Positions 31,079 through 39,581 of a stretch of DNA of 64,000 nucleotides are shown here, piece after piece; positions within the stretch are counted from its first letter, which is position 1, and each line of letters starts with the position of its first letter. Both the position numbers and the translations under genes were made by a program. Origin of the DNA: JBAZMA01 sp041649995. GTDB lineage: Bacteria; Omnitrophota; Gorgyraeia; Velamenicoccales; Velamenicoccaceae. The notes under the pieces are model-generated. The model was not told where the DNA came from. It made no database searches and saw only the letters and a list, made by a program, of their open reading frames with translations. The stretch is from NCBI GenBank assembly GCA_041649995.1, contig JBAZMA010000006.1, positions 1 to 64,000 of the forward strand. Direction: 5' to 3'.

Positions 31079-32136
31079 TCAAGACAGCCATTTACCCCAT
31101 TCAGCCGCGCGCGATTGACAACGGTCTGATTATGGAAGCGGCGCGAATCTTAGACAGGGGAGGCCTTGTGGTCTTTCCCACGGAAACCGTTTACGGCATA
31201 GGCGCCAATCTCCTGCATAAGGAGGCCATGGAAAGGCTGAATAAACTCAAAAGCCGCGAACAGGCCAAACCTTTCACGATCCATATCAGCGACAGGAACG
31301 ATGTTGAAAAATACGCGGTCCGCGTCATTCCGCGCGCCTATAAATTGATGAGCCGTTTCTGGCCGGGCCCTGTGACATTTGTTCTGCCGGCCCCTCATGA
31401 GAAGACCGTGGGCCTTCGCATGCCCAAGAATGACGTGGCCCTGCGTTTTTTGGCCGGCGTTGATTTTCCCGTTGTGGCGCCTTCGGCCAACCGCGCCGGA
31501 GAACCCGCGCCCACAGACGCCCGCGCCGCTTTGGCGAGCCTGGAAGGGGAAGTTGATCTTGTGCTGGACGCCGGCCCCACGGAATATAAAAAAGAATCCA
31601 GCGTCGTGGACGCCACGGCGCTTCCTTTCAAGGTCCTGCGCGAAGGCGCCGTCCCGGCGGGAGATATCCTTTCGGTCGCGGGAAAGAAAACGGTTTTGTT
31701 TGTTTGCACGGGGAATTCCTGCCGTTCCGTCATGGCGGAATACCTGTTGAAAAAAAAGCTTCTGGATACAGGCCGCCAGGATGTGGATGTCCAGTCCGCC
31801 GGGACCTTTGCTTTCCTGGGGATGGCGCCTACGATCGAGACGCTCAGGCTCGTTGAGTCCATCGGGCTAAAGGCGTACGACCACAGGGCGCGAAAGGCGA
31901 CCTGCGAGTTGGTCCGGCAGGCGGACGTGGTCCTGACCATGGAGCGCAAACATCAGGAAGAACTCATGCGGCAGTATCCCTCCGAAGCCGGCCGCGTGCA
32001 TGTGTTGGGGGAGTACGCGGGCCTGAGCGCGTTTGAGGCTGAAGTCCAGGACCCCATCGGAGGCACGGAAGAATATTACAGGAGATGTTTCGGTCAAATT
32101 TCTCAGATGATCGACAAACTGGGGGGCCTCATATGA
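31075..32136 (+). CDS. Fusion of TsaC/Sua5 (YrdC) domain and low-molecular-weight protein phosphatase
   Basis: 353 aa, GTG start overlapping the purE stop. Residues about 15-195 are a YrdC/TsaC domain (GGLVVFPTETVYGIGANL, then KPFTIHISD, SRFWPGPVTFVLPAP, PVVAPSANRAGEP), which makes threonylcarbamoyl-AMP for the t6A modification of tRNA. Residues about 205-353 are a low-molecular-weight phosphatase with P-loop C211-TGNSC-R217 and the acid loop DPIGG. In B. subtilis the separate homologues ywlC and ywlE sit just before ywlF (rpiB) and glyA; here they are one protein followed by rpiB and glyA. The phosphatase may act on phospho-Tyr or, like YwlE, phospho-Arg. Confidence 0.93.
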   Translation: MIKTAIYPIQPRAIDNGLIMEAARILDRGGLVVFPTETVYGIGANLLHKEAMERLNKLKSREQAKPFTIHISDRNDVEKYAVRVIPRAYKLMSRFWPGPVTFVLPAPHEKTVGLRMPKNDVALRFLAGVDFPVVAPSANRAGEPAPTDARAALASLEGEVDLVLDAGPTEYKKESSVVDATALPFKVLREGAVPAGDILSVAGKKTVLFVCTGNSCRSVMAEYLLKKKLLDTGRQDVDVQSAGTFAFLGMAPTIETLRLVESIGLKAYDHRARKATCELVRQADVVLTMERKHQEELMRQYPSEAGRVHVLGEYAGLSAFEAEVQDPIGGTEEYYRRCFGQISQMIDKLGGLI

Positions 32137-32600
32137 AGGAAGGCATCCTGAACGTCAGCCTGGGTTCGGATCACGGCGGCTACCGGCTGAAAGAATACGT
32201 CAAGGGCCTGCTGGGGAAAGTCCGCGGTCTGCGCGTTGAAGACTGCGGCACTTTTTCCGAGGAGTCCGTGGATTATCCGGATACGGCCTATCAGGTCGCT
32301 GAAGCCGTTTCCAGGGGCCGCGCCGCGCGGGGGATCTTGATCTGCAAGACCGGCATTGGCAATTCTATCGTGGCCAATAAGCTGCCGCGGGTGCGCGCGG
32401 CTTTGTGTTATAACGAGAAAGCCGCCCGTCTGTCGCGGCTGCATAATGACGCCAATGTCCTTGTGTTGGGAGCCCTTTTTGTGAATCGCAAGCAGGCCAA
32501 ACGTATCATCGGGGTGTGGCTGGCCACGGCCTTTGAAGGCGGCCGCCACCAGCGGCGAATCAGAAAAATAGAAAGGATTGAACGATCATGCCTGCCATAA
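32133..32600 (+). CDS. rpiB: Ribose-5-phosphate isomerase B
   Basis: RpiB/LacAB-family sugar isomerase, 155 aa, interconverting ribose-5-phosphate and ribulose-5-phosphate, and so supplying PRPP precursors for the neighbouring purine genes. Motifs are GSDHGGYRLKEYVK, SVDYPDTAYQVAEAV, the catalytic-Cys loop ILICKTGIGNSIVANK and RLHNDANVLVLG. The Lys after the active-site Cys replaces the usual Gly. ATG 32133 overlaps the previous stop (ATGA) and the end overlaps glyA by 13 bp. Confidence 0.93.
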   Translation: MKEGILNVSLGSDHGGYRLKEYVKGLLGKVRGLRVEDCGTFSEESVDYPDTAYQVAEAVSRGRAARGILICKTGIGNSIVANKLPRVRAALCYNEKAARLSRLHNDANVLVLGALFVNRKQAKRIIGVWLATAFEGGRHQRRIRKIERIERSCLP

Positions 32601-33862
32601 GCTTTCTGAAAAAAACGGATCCGGAAATTTTCCGGGCCATTGCCCGGGAACTGTTTCGCCAGCATCGCAATATCGAGCTGATCGCCAGCGAGAACTTTAC
32701 TTCCCAGGCCGTGCTGGAAGCGCAAGGGTCGGTCCTGACCAATAAGTACGCCGAAGGGTATCCCGCCGCGCGCTGGTACGGCGGCTGCGAATATGTCGAC
32801 GAAGCCGAGCGGCTGGCGCGGGAGCGCGCCGTGCAGCTTTTTGGCGCAGAACACGCCAATGTCCAGCCTCATTCCGGAAGCCAGGCCAATATGGCCGTTT
32901 ATTTCGCGGCCTTGAAACCCGGAGACACCGTCCTGGCCCTGGATCTGGCCTGCGGAGGCCATCTGTCGCACGGACTGGCGGCCAATTTTTCCGGCATGTT
33001 TTACAAGATCGTCTCTTACGGGGTGAGCCCGAAGACGGAGATGATCGATTATGACGAAGTGGCGGATCTTGCCCTTCGCCATAAACCGCGCATGATCCTG
33101 GCCGGGGCTTCGGCTTATCCGCGGATCCTCGATTTCAAAAGATTTCGCGAGATCGCCGATTCCGTCGGCGCCTATCTTTTTGTGGACATGGCGCATATCG
33201 CGGGCCTTGTGGCCGCCGGCCTGCATCCTTCTCCTGTCCCCTACGCGGAATTTGTGACGACAACCACGCACAAGACGCTTCGCGGCCCTCGCGGCGGCCT
33301 GATCCTTTGCCGCAAGGAATTCGCTAAAAAGATCGACAGCACCGTTTTTCCGGGAATTCAGGGCGGGCCTTTGATGCATGTGATCGCGGCCAAGGCCGTG
33401 GCGCTTAAGGAAGCCCTCAACCCCTCTTTCAAAAAATATCAGCGCAGGATCCTGGATAACGCCAAAACGCTCGCCGCTGTCCTGGCGGGCAAAGGGCTGC
33501 GCATTGTTTCCGGAGGCACGGATACACACCTTTTGCTCGTGGACCTGACGCAGCAGGAATTGACCGGAAAAGAGGCCGCGGCCATGCTGGATGCCTCCCG
33601 CATTACCGTCAACAAGAACCTGATCCCCTTTGACAAGAAAAGCCCGTTCCAGACGAGCGGTCTGAGGCTTGGGACCCCCGCGGTCACGACCAGGGGCATG
33701 GGCCCACGCGAAATGAAGCAGATCGCTTCTATCATCTGCGATGTCATCGCTTCCAAAGGCGAAGCAGGCGCGGCCCTGGCCGCTTCAAAAAAGGTGGAGG
33801 CCCTTGTCAGGAAATTTCCGCTGTACAAGCCTTTGTGGAAAGAATTCAAGGGGGCCCTCTGA
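32588..33862 (+). CDS. glyA: Serine hydroxymethyltransferase
   Basis: PLP enzyme converting serine and THF to glycine and methylene-THF. 424 aa. Landmarks are NIELIASENFTSQAVLEAQGS, YAEGYPAARWYGGCEYVD, GAEHANVQPHSGSQAN and the PLP lysine in TTTHKTLRGPRGG. It provides glycine for PurD and one-carbon units for purine and thymidylate synthesis, and interconverts with the glycine cleavage system at 10-14 kb. Start ATG lies inside the end of rpiB, with GAAAGGA upstream. Confidence 0.98.
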   Translation: MPAISFLKKTDPEIFRAIARELFRQHRNIELIASENFTSQAVLEAQGSVLTNKYAEGYPAARWYGGCEYVDEAERLARERAVQLFGAEHANVQPHSGSQANMAVYFAALKPGDTVLALDLACGGHLSHGLAANFSGMFYKIVSYGVSPKTEMIDYDEVADLALRHKPRMILAGASAYPRILDFKRFREIADSVGAYLFVDMAHIAGLVAAGLHPSPVPYAEFVTTTTHKTLRGPRGGLILCRKEFAKKIDSTVFPGIQGGPLMHVIAAKAVALKEALNPSFKKYQRRILDNAKTLAAVLAGKGLRIVSGGTDTHLLLVDLTQQELTGKEAAAMLDASRITVNKNLIPFDKKSPFQTSGLRLGTPAVTTRGMGPREMKQIASIICDVIASKGEAGAALAASKKVEALVRKFPLYKPLWKEFKGAL

Positions 33863-34332
33863 TGTCTAAAAAAGACCTGAGGCCCGGGTGGGATGAATAT
33901 TTTCTCGGGATCGCCGGGCTCGTGTCCCAGCGCTCGACCTGCCTGCGCCGCAAAGTCGGCGCGCTGGTGGTCAAGGGCAGGCGTATCCTGGCCACAGGAT
34001 ATAATGGAACACCTTCGGGAATCAGACATTGTTCGCAGGCGGGCTGTCTGCGGACAAAAATGAAGATTCCCTCCGGCGAACGTCATGAACTTTGCCGCGG
34101 CCTGCACGCCGAACAGAACGTCCTGCTTCAGGCGTCCCTGCACGGCGTTTCCCTGGAGGGCAGCGTTCTTTACGTTACGAATCAGCCTTGTATTATTTGC
34201 GCCAAGATGATCATCAACGCCGGCATCAGGGAAGTGGTTATGGCCGGTCATTATCCTGACCATATGGCCATGAGTTTTTTGAAAGAAGCCAAGATCAAGG
34301 TCAGAAAAGTCAAAGGAAAGCGGACCGGATAA
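33862..34332 (+). CDS. dCMP deaminase family protein
   Basis: 156-aa zinc-dependent deaminase (ComEB/dCMP deaminase type), which converts dCMP to dUMP for thymidylate synthesis. Zinc ligands are in LHAEQNVLLQA and NQPCIICAKMI; SQRSTCLRRKVGALVV and ATGYNGTPSGIRHC are typical of dCMP deaminases. Start ATG overlaps the glyA stop. Together with ThyX and NrdR this places deoxynucleotide metabolism at the end of the purine cluster. Confidence 0.92.
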   Translation: MSKKDLRPGWDEYFLGIAGLVSQRSTCLRRKVGALVVKGRRILATGYNGTPSGIRHCSQAGCLRTKMKIPSGERHELCRGLHAEQNVLLQASLHGVSLEGSVLYVTNQPCIICAKMIINAGIREVVMAGHYPDHMAMSFLKEAKIKVRKVKGKRTG

Positions 34333-34402
34333 CCTCCTCATTTAAAAACCCCTACGCCGGTGAAACCATTGGAATCGGTGATGGGATTCGGAGAGAATCG
34401 AC

Positions 34403-34864
34403 GTGAAGTGTCCTTTTTGCGGTTGCCTGGATGACAAAGTCATTGATTCCCGCGGAAGTTCCGAAGGGAATGCCGTGCGCCGCCGACGCGAATGCGCCAA
34501 GTGCGGCCGGCGTTTTACCACCTATGAGGTTGTTGAAGAGACGTCGCTATTGGTGGTCAAGAAAGACGGCCGCAGGGAAGCCTTTGACCGCAAGAAGATC
34601 CATAACGGCGTGGTCAGGGCCTGTGAGAAGCGGCCGGTTTCCCTGGAAAAGATCGAGGACCTGGTCTCCTCAATCGAAAGGGAGATCAGCAGGAAATTTG
34701 ACAGGGAGGTCCGTTCCGCCGAAATCGGAGAGCTGGTCATGGACCGGCTGGCATCTCTGGATGAAGTGGCTTATGTGCGCTTCGCGTCCGTCTACAGGCA
34801 GTTTAAAGACGTCAATCAGTTCATGTCCGAACTCAGGGACCTTTTGAAAAAAGCAGGCAAGTAG
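34403..34864 (+). CDS. nrdR: Transcriptional repressor NrdR
   Basis: ATP/dATP-sensing repressor of ribonucleotide reductase genes, 153 aa. The N-terminal zinc ribbon is CPFCGCLDDKVIDSR and CAKCGRRFTTYE. The ATP-cone runs from LLVVKKDGRREAFDRKKI to about residue 140, including YVRFASVYRQFKD. The start is GTG with GGAGAG 7-8 nt upstream. The 70-bp gap before it shows no clear regulatory element. The target NrdR boxes would be at nrd genes, which are not in this window. Confidence 0.97.
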   Translation: MKCPFCGCLDDKVIDSRGSSEGNAVRRRRECAKCGRRFTTYEVVEETSLLVVKKDGRREAFDRKKIHNGVVRACEKRPVSLEKIEDLVSSIEREISRKFDREVRSAEIGELVMDRLASLDEVAYVRFASVYRQFKDVNQFMSELRDLLKKAGK

Positions 34865-34884
34865 TCAATCCCTGGTCGATAGAG

Positions 34885-34964
34885 ACCGATGGACGAAGGC
34901 ACGAGGGACGAAGGCACGAAAAGCAATTAAGAATGAAAAATGAAGAATTAAGAATTGGCTTAGA
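34885..34964. repeat. Heptad-periodic repeat, left-hand half
   Basis: GACGAAG- and CACGAAA-type heptads lead into CAATTAAG, AATGAAA, AATGAAG, AATTAAG, AATTGGC, TTAGAG. This is the left terminus of the family, between nrdR and the bifunctional nuclease gene. Confidence 0.75.
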
Positions 34965-34989
34965 GTGATGGTGAATGTTGGGTGATATC

Positions 34990-35400
34990 ATGATAGAAAT
35001 GGAATTGAGCAAGATCATTATTGATGAAAAAAGGCAGGACCAGATCATCGTGCTCAAAGAGAAAAGCGGCAGCAGGATCCTGCCCATTGTCATTGGGTTT
35101 CTGGAAGCCAACGCCATCAAGATGAAAATCAGCGGGGTGAAACCGCCGCGTCCTCTGACCCACGACCTTCTGATCAGCGTTATGGAGTCATTGGATTCCC
35201 GCGTGGTCAAGGTTGTCATCGATAAGCTGGAAAACAGCACGTTTTTCGCCAAGCTGGTTTTAAAACCGGCCTCAGGCCCGGAGAAAATCGTGGATGCCCG
35301 TCCTTCCGACAGCATTGCCCTGGCCGTCAGAATGAAGGCCCCTATCTTTGTGGATGAAGATGTCATCAAGCGGTCCGAGATATTTCATCAGAACTTCTAA
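34990..35400 (+). CDS. Bifunctional nuclease (BFN/DUF151) family protein
   Basis: 136 aa from ATG 34990 (an in-frame ATG at 34975 adds five residues; neither has a strong Shine-Dalgarno). It matches the DUF151/BFN family throughout: VLKEKSGSRILPIVIGFLEANAIKM, then RPLTHDLLISVMESL and ARPSDSIALAVRMKAPIFVDE. Members have DNase and RNase activity in a plant and a Thermotoga example; the bacterial role is unclear. It is followed 19 nt later by the nucleotidyltransferase gene. Confidence 0.88.
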   Translation: MIEMELSKIIIDEKRQDQIIVLKEKSGSRILPIVIGFLEANAIKMKISGVKPPRPLTHDLLISVMESLDSRVVKVVIDKLENSTFFAKLVLKPASGPEKIVDARPSDSIALAVRMKAPIFVDEDVIKRSEIFHQNF

Positions 35401-35419
35401 AGTTTTTAAAAACCGCCCT

Positions 35420-36916
35420 ATGAGCAAGACTCTCTCCGCCATCTTCCAGCATGAAATTTTCCGTTCCAGGCCTTTCTTAAGCGTTTGCCGCTCGGCAAAA
35501 TCCGGCGGCAGGGAGGTTTATCTCGTCGGAGGGTTTTTGAGGGACCTTTTGACGGGGCGCAAAAAACCGTCCCTGGACCTTGATTTCGCCGTGGACCGCG
35601 GCGCCGTCGATTTCGGCCGCCTCCTGGCCAGGGAGTTGAAGGCAGGTTTCGTGGTCCTGGACAAGGAGAGGGGCTGCTGCCGGCTGGTGCTCAAAGATCA
35701 GGCCTGCGGTTTTCCGCTCACCTTTGATTTTGTTGATTTTCGCGGCCGCGATTTCCAGGAGGATTTAAAAAAGAGGGATTTTACGGTCAACACCCTGGCC
35801 GTGCGCCTGCCTTTGGAGAAAAAGGAACTCCTGGATTCCCTGGGCGGATTGAAGGACCTGCGCGCGAAAGTCATCCGCCGCGTCTCCCAGGATTCTTTCG
35901 ATGAGGACCCGCTGCGTATCCTGAGGGCTTATAGTTTGAGCGCCATCCTCGGTTTTAAGATCGAGCCCCGCACGGCGCTCATGGCCCGGCAAAAAAGGGA
36001 ACAACTCAAAGACGTGGCCGGGGAGCGGCTGCGCGAGGAACTTTTCAAGATTTTCGGCTCCGAAGATTCGTTTTCGGTGGTCCGCAAGCTTGATGCCCAA
36101 AAGATCCTTGAATTCGTGATTCCGCAGATCCGTGTCATGCACAACGTCAAGCAGGGCGGATACCATCACCTGGATGTGTGGGGGCATTCCCTGGAGACTT
36201 TGCGCAAGCTGGAAGAGCAGCTGGGGCGCATGCAAGGCGAAGGCGACTTGGTGAAATATCTGGACGAACCGATGAGCGCCGACAGGACCCGCCGCCAGCT
36301 GATCAAGCTGGCCGCGCTGTTGCATGATATCGGCAAGCCCAAGGCCCATGAGGTGCGCGCCGGAAAGACCATGTTTCATGGGCACGAACGCATCGGCCGC
36401 ATCATCTCCGACGCTGTTTCCGAGAAGCTCAGGCTTTCGACGAAGGAACGCTTCGCGCTGGACACGATCATCTTCTGGCATCTGCGGCCAGGCTATCTGG
36501 CCGATAACGCGGTTTTGACCAAGCGCGCGGTGCATCGGTTTTTTCGTGACACCAAAGACGAGGCTGTCAGCGTGCTTCTGGTTTCCATCGCGGACCAGAG
36601 GGCCACGCGCGGGCCCCTGGCCACGGCGGAAAGCCGGCTGAGGCATGAGCGCGTTTCTTTTTCCCTGATCAAGGAGTACTTTTCCTCGTTAAAGGAAGAG
36701 CCGTTTGTCAGGCTGGTGAATGGGACCGATCTTATCAAAAAGCTGAAATTAAAACCCGGGCCCTTGTTTTCGGTGATCCTGGATATTGTGGAGGACGCGC
36801 AGGTTGAAGGGAAGGTCAGGACCAAGGCCCAGGCCCTGGCCCTGGCCGCGAAGGCGGCGAAAGAAAAGGCGGGCCAAAACCTTCCTGGGAAAAAAACAAA
36901 AAAAGGAAAACCGTGA
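35420..36916 (+). CDS. CCA tRNA nucleotidyltransferase / poly(A) polymerase family protein with HD domain
   Basis: 498-aa class II nucleotidyltransferase. The head domain has VYLVGGFLRDLLTGR and the DLDFAVD acidic pair; the neck follows with DEDPLRILRAYSLSAILGF. An HD phosphohydrolase domain at about 300-400 carries LAALLHDIGKPKAHE and MFHGHERIG. HD-containing versions are usually CCA-adding enzymes that repair tRNA 3' ends, but poly(A) polymerases share the same head. The basic C-terminus ends in KKTKKGKP. The start at 35420 is chosen over an upstream extension that overlaps the previous gene. Confidence 0.88.
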   Translation: MSKTLSAIFQHEIFRSRPFLSVCRSAKSGGREVYLVGGFLRDLLTGRKKPSLDLDFAVDRGAVDFGRLLARELKAGFVVLDKERGCCRLVLKDQACGFPLTFDFVDFRGRDFQEDLKKRDFTVNTLAVRLPLEKKELLDSLGGLKDLRAKVIRRVSQDSFDEDPLRILRAYSLSAILGFKIEPRTALMARQKREQLKDVAGERLREELFKIFGSEDSFSVVRKLDAQKILEFVIPQIRVMHNVKQGGYHHLDVWGHSLETLRKLEEQLGRMQGEGDLVKYLDEPMSADRTRRQLIKLAALLHDIGKPKAHEVRAGKTMFHGHERIGRIISDAVSEKLRLSTKERFALDTIIFWHLRPGYLADNAVLTKRAVHRFFRDTKDEAVSVLLVSIADQRATRGPLATAESRLRHERVSFSLIKEYFSSLKEEPFVRLVNGTDLIKKLKLKPGPLFSVILDIVEDAQVEGKVRTKAQALALAAKAAKEKAGQNLPGKKTKKGKP

Positions 36917-37737
36917 ATATCAGGGGAACACAAATCCGCCTGTTCAAAAAACTGCCTGTTTCCATCCGTCCCGACGTCATGATCGTCTCCGGACAAAAGG
37001 AAGGTGTTTATCCGAAGGCGCGCGGCCTTATTGTTTGGCCCCTGGATGAAGACCGCGCAGCGACCGAGGGGCAGCTGCGTTTGGCCTATGCCGCCGTATT
37101 TTCGCGATGCCGCAACACGCAGGGGTTGTCGATAGCCCTGCCGGTCTTTTCCGCAGGCCTTAAACCTTCCCTGGCCGCGCGTGTCGCGGCCCAGGAACTT
37201 TTTCGTTTTCTGCGCCTGTTGCCGCCGCGAAAATTGCCGGCCAGCGTCCTCCTGACAGCGGGCTCAAAAGGCGGGGGTTTTCAGGCGTTAAGCAAAACGG
37301 TGGACGGTTACCTGGGCCATATCGAAAAAAATCTGGCCTGGGGGCCTTTTGTGACCGTGGACGCGATCATCAGGGTCCGCGGCGGAATTGTCCTCATCAA
37401 GCGAAAGAACCCGCCAATGGGCTGGGCCCTTCCTGGAGGATTTGTGGATTATGGGGAGACGCTGGAAGAGGCTGCCGCGCGCGAGGCCCTGGAAGAAACG
37501 GGATTGAAGGTAACGGGTTTGCGGCAGATGCACACCTATTCCTCTCCCTTGAGAGATCCCCGTTTTCAGACGATCACGACTGTTTTTACCTGCCGGGCTG
37601 AAGGGAGGCCGAAATCCGCCTCTGACGCCGCGGACGCCGGTATTTTTTCGCCTCAACAGTGGAAAAAACTGGAAATGGCGTTTGATCACAGGCAGGTGCT
37701 TGAGGATTATTTGAGGATTTGTAAAGGCAGGCGGTAA
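36913..37737 (+). CDS. Macro-like domain fused to Nudix hydrolase
   Basis: 274 aa, GTG start overlapping the previous stop (GTGA). Residues about 12-120 resemble a macro domain: AEGQLRLAYAAVFSRC-like helix (actual TEGQLRLAYAAVFSRC), then GLSIALPVFSAGL and PSLAARVAAQELFRFL, although the usual N-terminal GGG-type loop is missing. Residues about 145-265 are a Nudix domain with a perfect box, G-FVDYG-E-TLEEAAA-RE-AL-EE-TG. Macro domains bind ADP-ribose and many Nudix enzymes hydrolyse it, so the fusion suggests ADP-ribose or NAD-derived substrates. The Nudix part is certain; the macro assignment is by pattern only. Confidence 0.8.
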   Translation: MNIRGTQIRLFKKLPVSIRPDVMIVSGQKEGVYPKARGLIVWPLDEDRAATEGQLRLAYAAVFSRCRNTQGLSIALPVFSAGLKPSLAARVAAQELFRFLRLLPPRKLPASVLLTAGSKGGGFQALSKTVDGYLGHIEKNLAWGPFVTVDAIIRVRGGIVLIKRKNPPMGWALPGGFVDYGETLEEAAAREALEETGLKVTGLRQMHTYSSPLRDPRFQTITTVFTCRAEGRPKSASDAADAGIFSPQQWKKLEMAFDHRQVLEDYLRICKGRR

Positions 37738-37741
37738 TAAC

Positions 37742-37903
37742 AGGAATTAAAAATGAAGAATTGGTCGGCTAAGAGCGAAGGGCATAGGGCAAAAACAATT
37801 TAGGAGTTAGGGACTAGGGTTCAGGGACTAGCCCCTAGCACCTAAATCATTCTTAATTCTTCATTTTTCATTCTTAATTGCTTTTCGTCCCTCGTGTCTT
37901 CGT
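37742..37903. repeat. Heptad-periodic repeat with both termini
   Basis: About 162 bp filling the gap between convergent genes. Left end AATTAAA, AATGAAG, AATTGGT; interior GGCTAAG, AGCGAAG, GGCATAG, GGCAAAA, ACAATTT, AGGAGTT, AGGGACT, AGGGTTC, AGGGACT, AGCCCCT, AGCACCT; right end in T-rich heptads to CTTAATTG, then CTTTTCGTCCCTCGTGTCTT. The interior is nearly the same as in the 18559 element, so copies share an ordered series of heptads. Confidence 0.85.
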
Positions 37904-38524
37904 CTAGAATCCCTCTTTCCAGATATCTTTCTTTTCCGGCGCGCCCACCTGCTTGATGTTTTCCTGTTCCGCCGCGATTTTCTCGTCGATCTCTTTTTCT
38001 TTCCAGAGGGTGTAAACCATGATGAAGGCGACGAGCCCCAGGACAATCCAGATTCCGTAATTCGCGATTTCTTCCAGCAGCCTGTCCACAAGTTTCATCT
38101 GTTTCTTGCGGTCAACGACGGCCGCGGCCTTGGCATTGAGCATGGCCTGGTATTTGGATTCGTAATTCGGAACGCTGATCTTGGGTTTTTTGATATCCGA
38201 CGGGCTCTTTAATGAGGTGGCCGAAGGGCCGATCAGGGGAAGACCGGGTGATTCGGAAACATCAGGCACGGACGGCGAGGGAGCGACGGTTTTGGGCTGT
38301 CCCCAGGCATTCGACAGGGTGGTCTGTTGAGGGGTTTCCGGCAGGGAAGACTGGATCTCGGGTGTTTTGATCTGGGGAATGGAAGGCGCGGGTGTCGGGT
38401 TGGCAGGAAAGCCCAGCTGTTCCCGCTCGTTCCTGAAATCGTTGAATTTTTGGGCCTGTGCCGCTGCGGGCGCCAGACAAAGCGCCCATAAGCATGCCAG
38501 AGCCGCCATTCTTTTTTTCCCCAT
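37904..38524 (-). CDS. Exported protein with C-terminal membrane anchor, unknown function
   Basis: 206 aa from the ATG at 38524, which has GAGGAGGGG upstream on the minus strand; eight more residues are possible from 38548. A signal peptide of about 24 residues (GKKRMAALACLWALCLAPAA) is followed by a Pro/Ser/Thr-rich low-complexity region of about 100 residues, then a basic helix and one membrane span near residues 155-175 (YGIWIVLGLVAFIMVYTLW), and a charged cytoplasmic tail. Not recognised. Its 3' end abuts the heptad repeat. Confidence 0.65.
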   Translation of the reverse strand: MGKKRMAALACLWALCLAPAAAQAQKFNDFRNEREQLGFPANPTPAPSIPQIKTPEIQSSLPETPQQTTLSNAWGQPKTVAPSPSVPDVSESPGLPLIGPSATSLKSPSDIKKPKISVPNYESKYQAMLNAKAAAVVDRKKQMKLVDRLLEEIANYGIWIVLGLVAFIMVYTLWKEKEIDEKIAAEQENIKQVGAPEKKDIWKEGF

Positions 38525-38569
38525 CACACACCCCTCCTCGACGAACATATAGAGTCTATCACACTTTTG

Positions 38570-39538
38570 TCATTGTGCCAATTGCCTTGTGTGGGCGAGG
38601 AGTTCGAGGAATTCCTGACGCGATCGGATCGTGTTGACGCGTTGGCGCACTGTCCGCACAAATCGCTTGCCTTTGAGGTACCATCCGATGAATTTGCGCA
38701 TGAGAGCCACCGCGTTTTTTTCTCCGTGTTCGGCGATCATGAGTTCCAGGTGCTGTTGCATGACGCTTAAGATCTCTTCCAGATCAGGCTGCGCGCCGAG
38801 AGTCCCGCGCCGGAAGTAATCCTCGATCTGACGGAAGATCCAGGGATTGCCCAGACAGCCCCGGGCGACCAGGACTCCGTCGCAACCGGTTTCATCGAGC
38901 ATCTTGCGCGCGGCCAAAGGCGACCAGATATCGCCGCTGGCCACGACCGGGATTTGGACGCTTTTTTTGACCCTGGCGATAACCGAATAATCCACGGTCC
39001 CCTTGTAGAATTGCTGGCGGTCCCTGCCATGGATGAAGACAGCTTTGACCCCGGCGTCCTGCGCGGCGAGGGCCGCGTCCGCGGCATTGCGGCTTTCAGC
39101 GTCCCAACCGCTGCGGATCTTGACGGTCACGGGTTTTTTCGCGTGGCGGACCATGCCTTTGAGGATATGGGAAAATCTGGGTAAGTCTTTTAAGAGGGCG
39201 GCGCCTTCGTTGCGTCGGCAGACCTTACGCACGGGGCAGGCGGCGTTGAAGTCCAGAAGGTCGAAGGGGTAGGAGGACAGGATGTCCATGGCTTTCAGCA
39301 GATAGGGGAGTTCGGCGCCAAGAAGCTGGATGCCGATCGGTTTGTCCAGAGGGTCGGTCTCGAGCATTTTGCGCGTCTTTTTGTTCTTATGGGAAATGGC
39401 CCGCGCGTTGATCATTTCCACAAAGGTAAAAGAGGCGCCGAATTGACGGCATAACAGGCGGAAGGAAGAGTCTGTGATCCCGGCCAAAGGGGCCAGCAGA
39501 ACATTGGAATGAAGGGTCAGGTCGCCGATTTTCAGCAT
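38570..39538 (-). CDS. dusB: tRNA-dihydrouridine synthase
   Basis: FMN-dependent reductase of uridines in tRNA, 322 aa. N-terminal LAPLAGITDSSFRLLCRQFGA and EMINARA, active-site Cys in DFNAACPVRKVCRRNEGAALL, then VTVKIRSGWD and the FMN phosphate loop ASGDIWSPLAARKML with RGCLGNPWIF. The pattern is closest to the DusB group; bacterial Dus subfamilies are hard to separate by eye. It is the upstream gene of a minus-strand pair with the exported protein. Confidence 0.92.
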   Translation of the reverse strand: MLKIGDLTLHSNVLLAPLAGITDSSFRLLCRQFGASFTFVEMINARAISHKNKKTRKMLETDPLDKPIGIQLLGAELPYLLKAMDILSSYPFDLLDFNAACPVRKVCRRNEGAALLKDLPRFSHILKGMVRHAKKPVTVKIRSGWDAESRNAADAALAAQDAGVKAVFIHGRDRQQFYKGTVDYSVIARVKKSVQIPVVASGDIWSPLAARKMLDETGCDGVLVARGCLGNPWIFRQIEDYFRRGTLGAQPDLEEILSVMQQHLELMIAEHGEKNAVALMRKFIGWYLKGKRFVRTVRQRVNTIRSRQEFLELLAHTRQLAQ

Positions 39539-39581
39539 GGGGGCTATTGTATCAGGTTTTCAAACGACCTGCCAGCGGGAA

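Noticed and set aside
34333..34402. Cobalamin riboswitch before nrdR
   Set aside because: A few bases such as CCGGTGAAACC recall it, but the 70-bp gap is far too short and lacks the B12-box core.
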